Source: Periplaneta americana (taxonomy: Eukaryota > Arthropoda > Insecta > Blattodea > Blattidae). From it: a stretch of DNA of 64,000 nucleotides. Positions within the stretch are counted from its first letter, which is position 1; every line of letters starts with the position of its first letter. Position numbers and translations under genes: made by a program. Below are positions 56,171-64,000 of this stretch, in pieces. Where the stretch lies: positions 62,628,501 through 62,692,500 of the forward strand of contig NC_091124.1 in NCBI RefSeq assembly GCF_040183065.1. Reading direction: 5' to 3'. Below the pieces are notes generated by a model, which worked only from the letters and a program-made list of their open reading frames with translations, searched no databases and had not been told where the DNA came from.

Positions 56171-56704
56171 CATTTTCACAACTTAACAGCATATTTATTG
56201 TTCTAAACTTATCTTAAACTTGAAAGAAATGTCTCAGAAATCCATTGTATTGAGAGAAAAACGCCACCATGTGGTTTGATAAAGAAAGAGCAGAGCAATA
56301 ATCTTTACTGTACCTGGCATAAATGCTTTCCAGACCTATGGAGAGATTATGTATTGCTTTTTTTTGTGTCAGTCATTGTAGATATCTCTCCTCTATTCCA
56401 TATGGTAGCTCACTGTCAATGCCAATGATATGAGTTTATGTGTGGAGAAACCTGGTACATGAAACTCCCTCCCATCAAGGGTTTTTGTAATAGTAGTACA
56501 GGAAGAAATATCGTGGAATTGATTGCATACCATTTGGAATATGAGCTTGTTATCTCAGTTTCCCAAAAGTTTTCTTAAAACGGCCACTTAACTGTTACTA
56601 TGTATTATGTAATGAGTACAAGATTTACATTATATCCTTCATTTTCTGCCGTTACGGATCTTAATGCTGGAACTAACAAGAAGAGATCTTGATCTTGAAA
56701 GCTG

Positions 56705-57125
56705 TACTACATTCATTCACAGTTTTCTGCCCAAGGGCAGTCTTTCACTGCAAACCTAGCATTCTCCAATCTTACCTCTTTTTCGCCTTTCTCATAGTCT
56801 CCAGATACGCTCTATATAATCTTAATGTTGTCTATCATCTGATACCTTCTTCTACCACGAACTTTTCTCACATTAACCATTGCTTCCAGTGCATCCTTCA
56901 ATAGCATTTTTTTCTTAGCCAGTGTTCCAGCCAATTTCTTTTTCTCTTCCTGATAGTTTCAGCATTATTCTTTCTTCGCCCACTCTTTCTAGCATAACTT
57001 CATTTCTTATTCTGTCTTCACATGCTCCATTCTTCTCCATAACCACATTTCAAATGCTTCTTGTTGTTTCTCTTTACTTCATCGTGATGTTACATGTTTC
57101 TTCCCCATAAAATGCCACATTCCAC
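56705..57125 (-). mobile_element. LINE family C 3' fragment, copy 3
   Basis: TAGCATTCTCCAATCTTACC, CCAGTGCATCCTTCAATAGC, CCAGCCAATTTCTTTTTCTC, then CCCCATAAAATGCCACATTC. The longest of the three copies. The + strand open frames are spurious. Confidence 0.72.
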
Positions 57126-57904
57126 GTGACGCACTGTATAAAATTATGGATTCCAAAATGGCAACAATATGTAGACAAGTCTCCCATTAATTATTATTTT
57201 TCTAATGCCCATCATTAGTTTCACTATCTATACGTAATTTATTGTTAATTAATTTTCATGCTATTACTTGGGTGTTAAAATATGGCATTTCGAGATTGTG
57301 ACCTTCCTATATAAGACTCTGTCATATTATCTGCAATATGAATGTAAAGTCTTAGACAAAAAGAACTGGCTGCCATACGCTAAGTCTCCTTCAGAAGACT
57401 TCGGTTCATTCTGTTAGAGCTTAGATTTACATGTGAAGGAATTTCTTATGCACAACTCCACTCTGTTTTTCCTTTGTTTTGTTTGTTTGTTGCTTTTTTC
57501 TGTCTGTTTATAGGTCAAGTGTTATGAATAATCTATAACGAAGATATATTCTAGGAATAAATTAGGTGCAAAATAAACATCTTTTCCCTAGTCATGTGAA
57601 CCAGGCACTGCCTGAAGTGGACTTAGACAAATTCATGCTACAGGAGAGGGGTCATTTTTTGTGTCTAAGGTTGTACATGAGCCAGATTTCAAATACGTCC
57701 ATGTCTTGATTTCAGGGCATTTGTTTGCTGGGACTTTTATACTTAACAAGTTCTGTATACCCTGTAATGTTTGCAGTACAATTCACAATTACTTATGTCT
57801 TTGTTGTTCAGCTTCTGCACACATTATTTTGTATCTTGTTCTGTTGTGTTGTTGTGGGGTGTCTATTTGTTGTATATTCAGAGTAATTAAACAATTTTGC
57901 TGAA
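57126..57904. other. RALGAPA intron, unassigned
   Basis: The open frame 57661-57903 is hydrophobic and Cys-rich but has no recognised domain, start context or splice pattern; treated as chance. Confidence 0.4.
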
Positions 57905-58640
57905 TCTACATAAAGATTAATTTTTCGATCTACAGAATTCGTCTGTTATGGTAACAATGGTTATTAGAGGAGAAAAATTCGCTCCGGCGCCGGGGATCGA
58001 ATGCAGGTCCTTGGTTTTACGTACTAAGCACTCTAACCATTGAGCTACGTCGAAGTTCAATCCACACCACCGGATCGAATCCTCCTCCTCTAGTGTTTTT
58101 CCCTTTGTGGCCTTAACTCCATGTTCGATATATACATATGCTGACATATGTTAAGTCAACTGCCATTAACACTAGAGGAGAAGGATTCGATCTGGTGCTG
58201 TGGATTCAACTTCGGCGTAGCTCAGTGGTTAGAGCACTTGGTATGTAGAACCAAGGACCCGGGTTCAATCCCCGGCACTGGAGCGAAATTTTCTCCTCTA
58301 ATAACCTTTGTTACCATAAGAGATGAATTCTGTAGGACCAAAAATTAATCTTTATGTAGATTCTTCGCCCAGCAGTGCATAATATACTATGGAATCCCGG
58401 CCACAAGTCACTCAATTGAGTGCGCTCCTTGTGTAATGGCAGTTGACTTAACGTGTCAACATATATGTCGAACATGGAGTAAAGCCATAAAGGGAAAAAT
58501 CACTAGAGGAGGGGGATTCGATCCGGTGCTGTGGATTGAACTGTGGCATAGTTCAGTGGTTAGAGTGCTTGGTACATAGAACCAAGGACTCAGGTTCGAT
58601 CCTCGGCTCTGGAGCGAATTTTTCTCCTCTAATAACCAGT
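57905..58640. mobile_element. Composite of three tRNA-like units, two in palindrome
   Basis: Unit 1 (57905-58160, minus), unit 2 (58160-58365, plus), unit 3 (58430-58640, plus). Each tRNA-like core has an A box (GTAGCTCAGTGGTTAGAG in unit 2) and a B box (GGTTCAATCCC in unit 2; GGTTCGATCCT in unit 3), an arm-like CTTGG..CCAAG, and is framed by CTCCTCTAATAACC and CACTAGAGGAG. Units 1 and 2 share inverted outer flanks (AGATTAATTTTTCGAT / AAAATTAATCTTTATG). A spacer motif GGCAGTTGACTTAACGTG also recurs inverted. Related to 15639-15890. Confidence 0.75.
58211..58284 (+). other. Best tRNA-like core (unit 2)
   Basis: TTCGGCGTAGCTCAGTGG, a CTTGG / CCAAG stem with a 9-nt loop, and a perfect 5-bp T-arm (CCGGG TTCAATC CCCGG). 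The acceptor stem does not pair convincingly and the anticodon loop is 2 nt too long, so this is tRNA-derived and not a functional tRNA gene. Confidence 0.6.
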
Positions 58641-58654
58641 TTTGCTGAGCTGAG

Positions 58655-58935
58655 TTGGCTTTGTCACAGAGTGACAGAGTGGACTAGAAGAACCTAAGTT
58701 CAGTTCCAGCTGGAGGTTGGATTTTCCATTTTGTGGTAACTTCCAGAAGAGCTTTGGGTCCATTCAGCCTCCTATAAAACGAAGTTCTGGGTCTTTCCCA
58801 GGGATAAAAAACGGCCAGAGAGTGGTGCTGGCCATACCAACATCTTCTACTGTTGGTAATCCAGGAATCCTGGTAGCTCTACTTCCCTGTATCCTGTATC
58901 TCTGTGGAGTGTATATGGATGCTTTACCTCTTTCA
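58655..58935 (+). mobile_element. SINE family B, copy 2
   Basis: Has CACAGAGTGACAGAGTGGAC, AAGTTCAGTTCCAGC (B-box-like), AACTTCCAGAAGAGC, TGGGTCTTTCCCAGGG, GAGAGTGGTGCTGGCC in the order seen in family B. The 96-residue open frame over it is not a gene. Confidence 0.7.
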
Positions 58936-59830
58936 TGTATCAAAGGTTTTGTTAAACTCTTTAATTTTATTATTCTAAAGGCTTCCGAATGTAAAGCAAC
59001 AAAGTGACATCTCCAGTACTTTTATGTAAATAAAATTTCTTGCTAGTATTGTACCTAATGTCATATTTCTTACCTTTGCTTTGCAGAACTGTCTTTTCAT
59101 CTTGGTAAGTAAATTGCATCAGTATCTTATTTGAAATGGTGTGATATTAACAGTTTTACTAACTTACATTTCAGCATGTAGTGTGGTAGGTGGAATGATA
59201 TGGCCTGATTTGTTGCAGTGTACTAGTCTGTGTTTGTCTAAACCACAAAAACTTTTACTTTGTGTTTCTTTATGTCAACTTTATGAAGTGTTGTTATTGT
59301 ACAAAAATTCCATCTAGACCTTATTACAAAATTATATTATGTTTTTACCTTCTTGAGAGGAAGAAAATGTGTAGGGCCTACAGATATTCTTGGCTTGATG
59401 TCGTACTGTCTGTGTGTTCTCTTAACAACAACTGAGGAGTTGGACACAGTCCTCAAATTGGAAACAGAAGCAGTTTTGAAAAAGTCATCCAGAGTCAGTA
59501 AAGTTGTACAGGCTCTGAATTCGACCTCGATATAAAATCTTTTAAGAAAACATTAGGTCTGTTTAACACTTTCACTACAGTGTGAAGTTACAGCTGCCTC
59601 ATTCTTAGATTAAATAATGTATTGAACCACATAGTATGAGAATGCATTTACGTCTGGTACTTTAAGAAATAGTTTCTTTTGTAGTCTGCAATAACCATTA
59701 GATTTATACTGAAATATGGGTTATGCTGATGATTTATATTGTGGTGATGAAACATCTATGTACCATTTACCATTCAATGCATAGGTTTGCTATTACACTG
59801 AATAACAAATTTTTATTACTTTTTGTCTTG
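58936..59830. other. RALGAPA intron, mostly unassigned
   Basis: Apart from the candidate microexon at 59087-59104 nothing is recognised. The open frame at 59353-59535 contains TTTEELDTVLKLETEA, which superficially recalls the REELDA block of the next RALGAPA exon but lacks the rest. Confidence 0.4.
59087..59104 (+). other. Candidate 18-nt RALGAPA microexon
   Basis: Eighteen bases lie between a very good acceptor (about 20 pyrimidine-rich bases ending ttgcag at 59086) and a consensus donor gtaagt at 59105. The length is a multiple of three. With the phase-1 end of exon 51010-51120 it would insert ELSFHL and keep phase. No homology supports it; chance occurrence of paired splice signals in intron DNA is possible. 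Confidence 0.3.
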
Positions 59831-60175
59831 CGTCCCGTGGCGTGGCATGGCGGTCTAAGGCATCCTGCCCAGGATTTGCGTTATGGAATGCGCGCTGGTT
59901 CGTCCTCATGGGGGAAGAAATTTTCTCATGAAATTTCAGCCAGTGTATGGGACCGGTGCTCACCCAGCATCGTGATGCACTTGGGGAGCTACGATAGGTA
60001 GCAAAATCCGGTTGCGAATACCAGCTATAACGGCTGGGGGGATCATCGTGCTAACCACACGATACCTCAATTCTGGTTGGATGATCGTCCACCTCTGCTT
60101 CGGCATGTGGGCGTGAGGCCAAGAGCCGGCTGGTCGGTCTAGGCCCTTCACGGGCTGTAGCGCCACGGATTATTA
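59831..60175 (+). mobile_element. SINE family A, copy 2, with target-site duplication
   Basis: Starts with a tRNA-Leu-like head (GCGGTCTAAGGC, then GCGCGCTGGTTCGTCC), has a body with GGGACCGGTGCTCACCCAGC, and ends CGCCACGG followed by an ATT tail. It is flanked by TTTTGTCTTGC at 59821-59831 and 60176-60186, an 11-bp target-site duplication, so this is a whole copy. It matches 103-416 over its length. Confidence 0.85.
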
Positions 60176-60480
60176 TTTTGTCTTGCTCCGAAATAAAAAT
60201 AGGTGAAAATTACTAATATGTGTGCCCTAAATCTGAATTTAAAATCCAAATTGCCCCATCACATATCGGGGAAAATGAATTAAATTTTTTATGACAAAAA
60301 TTATTTGTTTTTAATTTTTCGCTGCTACTGATAAAATTACAACACACCAGGGATTTAAAATTCCTCATAATACTTGAAAAATGTGTACTGGATACAAAAA
60401 TGATGTAACATAGTTTAAAACACAACAATAAAAATATTTAATGCATATAATCAGAAAAATCTCGGAATTTGATCTTACAT

Positions 60481-60981
60481 TTAAAATAATTTTCTGGATG
60501 ACTTCTGTTTATAACTAGACCTGGGACTGTATTTTAGAAGGAACCAACAATAGCCTGCAAGCATGCTGGATGATGATCTTCCTTTATATCGCCTTTCCAT
60601 TTCAGATATTTCTTGATGAAATCTATCCCCATGCTCGTTGTTTACCGCTCCGAAGTTAGGAGGAAAGAAATCAAAATGAGAATGTAATGAGTGTATTTTG
60701 AGAGACATATTACAGTCCTTTTTGTCATATGCACTTAACATGATTTCCACAACAAGTTCTATGTAGTTCTCTGCCCTAGAATTTCCAAGAAAATTTGGGC
60801 AAACATCTTTGAAAGCACGCCATGACATTCTTTCTGTAATGGAAAATTTTTCCTCAAACAAAGGGTCAGCCATAACTTTGTGAATTTGTGAACCGATGAA
60901 AATGCCCTCTTTTAATTTTCTTTCACTCAAACTGGTAAACTTTTCCTTTAAATACTGAAAACCACACCCTTGTTTGTTCAT
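60481..60981 (-). CDS. Conserved dispersed arthropod ORF, function unknown
   Basis: An uninterrupted 166-residue frame with an ATG at 60979-60981. Motifs: GFQYLKEKFTSLSERKLKEG, WRAFKDVCPNFLGNSRAENY, CNMSLKIHSLHSHFDFFPPN, FGAVNNEHGDRFHQEISEME, RRYKGRSSSSMLAGYCWFLL. I recognise the HSHLDFFP / EHGERFHQ / MLADYCW pattern from many uncharacterised, multi-copy arthropod proteins that behave like mobile-element ORFs, but I cannot name the family. No transmembrane segment or signal peptide. It may be the last exon of a longer element gene. It lies antisense in a RALGAPA intron. No other coding part or TIR pair was found around it. Confidence 0.65.
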   Translation of the reverse strand: MNKQGCGFQYLKEKFTSLSERKLKEGIFIGSQIHKVMADPLFEEKFSITERMSWRAFKDVCPNFLGNSRAENYIELVVEIMLSAYDKKDCNMSLKIHSLHSHFDFFPPNFGAVNNEHGDRFHQEISEMERRYKGRSSSSMLAGYCWFLLKYSPRSSYKQKSSRKLF

Positions 60982-63008
60982 TGCACAGACCTCACTTTGA
61001 ACTCTTATGAAATTTACTTAATAGAAGGGACCAATATCTGTTTATTTAATAGAAGTACAAAATAACATGCCAATAACCATAATAAACTGTAAATAAGTCA
61101 TAAACTCATAAAATACATTAGCTTTTGTTTTGGTTTATACCCCAACCTGCGCCAGATGTTTCCTGGGGGAGTGCTTATCGAAAAGTGAAATCATAGTATA
61201 TCTTAAAGACCTTACGTGATACGAAGGAAAGAAATGCATTTTCGGATTCAGCGCACATCAAACCATAAGGGACACATTGTTTTAAGTCGGAGCAAAATTC
61301 TTGTTGTTCAGTGTTATTAATACATAATAAGTCTTTATGAAACAGTTGAAATCTAAGTTAGAGATTTTGTGTAGCAATTCCACAGCATTCAGACTAGTAG
61401 ATATAATATGTTAAAACTTGTATTCACAAATCGATTCTGGAATTATGTGAACTACCAGAGTTTTTACTTTGAAAAATTATTAGAAAATGATTTATTCTGT
61501 TCGTATGTAGTGATTTTTATTTTAATTTCTTGCTTACGAAAGAAATTACGATAAAATAGTGTATACCATATACTTTTAAAATGATTTGCTTAAAAATTGT
61601 TGTAAAATGTTAAAATATGGCTCAAATTGAGAACTTGTCAAAAGACATAAGTACTTTCTGAGGCAAGTAATAAGTTTCTCACGTGTTTGGACAAATGAAT
61701 TCCTAATTCACGTCTACTCTAGAAGGTGGTTTCAATTTGAGCAACATCTTATCACATTAACAATAAAGCAAAGCTGTGCTAATTCTAACAACCCCATATA
61801 CAATGTCAGAAATATAATGTCCATCTCAGTTTCATAGAGGAAGTTAAAAAAAAGCCACTAGAAGAAGTAAAATGGAAGTACATTCATAGTTAAAAGATAT
61901 CTAAAGAGAATTGGCTGCATCATGTATTATACACAGGTGACAAGGAAAGGGAGCTGGTACAAGCTGCAAGCATTCCAGTCACTGTATAGAGGTAGAAGGA
62001 AGTAAATACCACATGAAAGCAAAGTATAACATGAGAATTAACTCCTACTCAGCTACCAAAAAATCATATATTCAGTAACACCTTATCCAGAACAATAAGG
62101 TTCATATTAAACCTTAACAGTGGTTCTTGTATTATCAGCGTGTTGTGTTTTATTACCAACTTCTATGTCATTATTATCAATATCTCTTTTATTAAAGATA
62201 TTTGTAAATTGAGAGATGCATGTTACAGGAGGTTACACTTTGACTTGTCACACTTTTCTAAAGCTTGCTATACACTATACCTGTATTGATACCCAAGCTT
62301 CGTGATACATGTTGAGACTATATTGCATATTGTTGTTTCAAATGACCATAGACATTGACACTACATCTGAAACATTTGCGAGAGAAGCTTGTATTTGAAG
62401 GACTTGAAATGGATGCTCCTCTAAAGTTTTTAAAGCTTTGAGCATGACTTCAGTTATTGTTCTAAAGAAAAAGACACCGAAAAGAAAGTGATTTTTCGGA
62501 ATTTCACACTACAATGAAACTAATGTTGGGATTTGGTAAGAGTCGTCTTCAGAACTACCTGAATTTTTTTGGAAACCCCTCACTTTCTCCAACTCCATCC
62601 AGAAACTGCATCTCAGACTGTAAATTTGTTTAGCTATAAACTCATTACTTGCATCAGGATACCTTTTTTGCACTTTCTAATAGGTTCATCATAATATGCT
62701 GTGTTTCTCAAGTGTTTCCAGTGATACAAGGCAACACACACTGCAACTTGCTCGTGATACATTTGTATTGATGCAGATATCGTAACAAATTTCAGAGTTT
62801 CGAATGATTTATAAATATGTATCACTTGAATCTGTGTGTATGTGTGATTTGTAGAGTATGGCAGTCCATATCTGCCAAACTCAGGATTGGTACAACTGAC
62901 TAAATGGTTTTAATATAGTACCACATGCACGTGCGTGCACACACACACACACCATGTAGTATTACTTTGTAATGAGACATGTTGTGGGAAGAAAAATAAA
63001 CACCCGCA

Positions 63009-63053
<45 letters not shown>

Positions 63054-63129
63054 GTATTGAGCTATCTGAAAAGCAACCACTCGATGGTAGCATTCTCGTG
63101 GGTCAAGATGCACATAGGTATATATGGCA
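60982..63129. other. RALGAPA intron, unassigned, with CA microsatellites
   Basis: (CA)n at about 62935-62953 and 63007-63051. Otherwise AT-rich; the segments around 61900-62000 look like LINE 3' debris but are too degraded to assign. Confidence 0.4.
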
Positions 63130-63600
63130 GTGAATTAGCAGACAATCTTGCTAAATGAGCTGCCAGAAGCGACAAGCCTTGAACAAGATGCCAAAGACCA
63201 AAGTACTAAAGACACTATTGAGAAGAGTGCATGAGGAGTTGGGAAAGAGAATGGCGAGCTACAAGCAATGGAGCCGAAACAAAGAAGTACTTTCCAAGCA
63301 TCGCAGAGAGACTAGTTACTAAATCCCCATTACATCGGGACTCACGACCATGCTCACAGGACACGGAAGAATAAGAGCCTACTTCTATGGATTCCATATA
63401 ACACCAGATGCTACATGCCCCTGCAAAGCTGGAGACCAAACCGTCGACCATCTTCTGCTCAGATGCCCCAAATACAACATGGAAAGACAAACACTACGGA
63501 GAAGCATAATAACCCAAGGAAGGAATTTGGCCACCAGATAGAAGAGACCTAACAAAATGATTCTTAAAAGACTTTTGCAAATATGTGAATCCAGTTGACT
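63130..63600 (+). pseudogene. LINE RNase H and C-terminal knuckle relic
   Basis: Reads HIGIYGSELADNLAK (end of the RNase H domain, cf. PSHVGI.GNE.AD.LAK), then after frame changes GHGRIRAYFYGFHITPDATC and PCKAGDQTVDHLLLRCPKYN, the CxC..H..C knuckle of R1/Jockey-like LINEs. The stop is at about 63541. 5'-truncated; several frameshifts. Confidence 0.78.
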
Positions 63601-64000
63601 TTACAAACAATTAAAGTAAAATAGAACACAGAGTAGTAATAAGCATATATCTGTATATAGTGTAAATACATAAACGTAGATTTAGGTAAGGCAGAATAGG
63701 ATTTATTAAGAAGTAAAATCTAAATTTACAAAGTATAAACATTACTAAACTCAGGTATTCCAAACAAATATAATACAAGCTTATATTGTAATTTAGTCAA
63801 CAATCAGGTATAGCTAATCAATCATCAACTTAAAACAACCGGAATTCAACTTAAGTAATATGCATGCCATGCAATATTGATATAAACCAGAACATGTAGT
63901 ATTACAAACTGTAATGGAACATGTTGTTTAATTAAGTTTCTAAAAAAAAGACACACACACACAAGTTGAGACTAGCAGCACTATTACTGTGCTCATAACA
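63601..64000. other. Unassigned DNA at right edge
   Basis: AT-rich, possibly the 3' UTR of the LINE at 63130. ACACAC run near 63950. Confidence 0.4.

Larger units (their letters stand above)
52050..56378 (-). mobile_element. Tc1-type element carrying a hAT and a LINE tail
   Basis: The left end near 52050 (GTGACAGGCACAAAAAATAC, TA before it) and the inverted right end (AATGACTGACACAAAAAAAA, TA at 56379-56380) are Tc1-type TIRs. Subtracting the 2.77-kb hAT insertion and the ~0.14-kb LINE tail leaves about 1.4 kb, a normal Tc1 length. Its transposase relic on - (about 56170 to 55150) is heavily broken. Confidence 0.72.

Noticed and set aside
57661..57903. Cys-rich 80-residue open frame as a small secreted protein
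   Set aside because: No signal peptide cleavage pattern, start context or homology; similar frames occur by chance in T-rich DNA.
58211..58284. Functional tRNA gene
   Set aside because: A and B boxes and the T-arm are good, but the acceptor stem does not pair and the anticodon loop is too long; it is repeated within a composite element.
59353..59535. EELD-containing frame as the next RALGAPA exon
   Set aside because: Only four residues resemble the family block, without splice sites in the right phase and without the following conserved helix.
1..64000. CRISPR array, operon, phage or other prokaryotic system
   Set aside because: No regularly spaced direct repeats with unique spacers, no dense coding, and clear spliceosomal introns.

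Overview
The window looks like a slice of a large, AT-rich, transposon-dense animal nuclear genome, almost certainly an insect. Short coding exons with GT/AG borders lie between kilobases of SINEs, LINE tails, MITEs and DNA transposon relics. The non-LTR family ending in a TTAC-repeat tail and the general repeat mix remind me of cockroach or termite genomes, but the species cannot be fixed from the sequence alone.

Two conserved host genes are present, both on the + strand. (1) The 3' two thirds of a tubulin polyglutamylase gene of the TTLL5 type runs from 7604 to its stop at 30450 in ten recognisable exons. All internal exon phases agree except one unresolved junction between 13379 and 15263. 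The upstream exons, including the start of the TTL domain, lie off the left edge. (2) The 5' end of a Ral GTPase-activating protein alpha subunit gene (RALGAPA type) starts with an ATG exon at 45324-45429, continues with exon 51010-51120, and runs off the right edge. An 18-nt candidate microexon at 59087-59104 fits the phase of its intron.

Everything else recognisable is mobile DNA. Layout: 1-2968 SINE and a foldback repeat; 2969-6881 a Tc1 relic carrying a LINE scrap, a hAT MITE with perfect 8-bp TSD and a deleted LINE; 7604-15263 TTLL exons with a TTAA-flanked element, a LINE RNase H relic and a Tigger element in the introns; 15347-21043 Tigger relic, tRNA-like foldback, hAT MITE inside an older repeat, Jockey-like LINE end, and a 4-bp-TSD element; 22762-26512 a FLYWCH-type MULE split by a complete 1.9-kb Tc1/IS630-type element with an unusually long D-to-E spacing; 26714-27530 mariner-type relic; 29147-29897 LINE with 19-bp TSD; 31872-45000 gene-poor DNA with many MITEs, SINEs and hAT fragments; 45324 onward the RALGAPA intron DNA, including a near full-length hAT (52082-54843, 8-bp TSD) nested in a Tc1 element (52050-56378), a composite of three tRNA-like units (57905-58640), a SINE with TSD (59831-60175) and an isolated conserved ORF of unknown function (60481-60981).

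The TTLL5 and RALGAPA products have no known joint pathway, and their adjacency looks like ordinary synteny. The most interesting material is the transposon architecture: several element families defined here by paired TIRs and TSDs, nested insertions that give relative ages, and head-to-head tRNA-like palindromes. I found no CRISPR array, operon or other prokaryotic system. Coordinates of element ends were read by eye. No alignment or database search was run.
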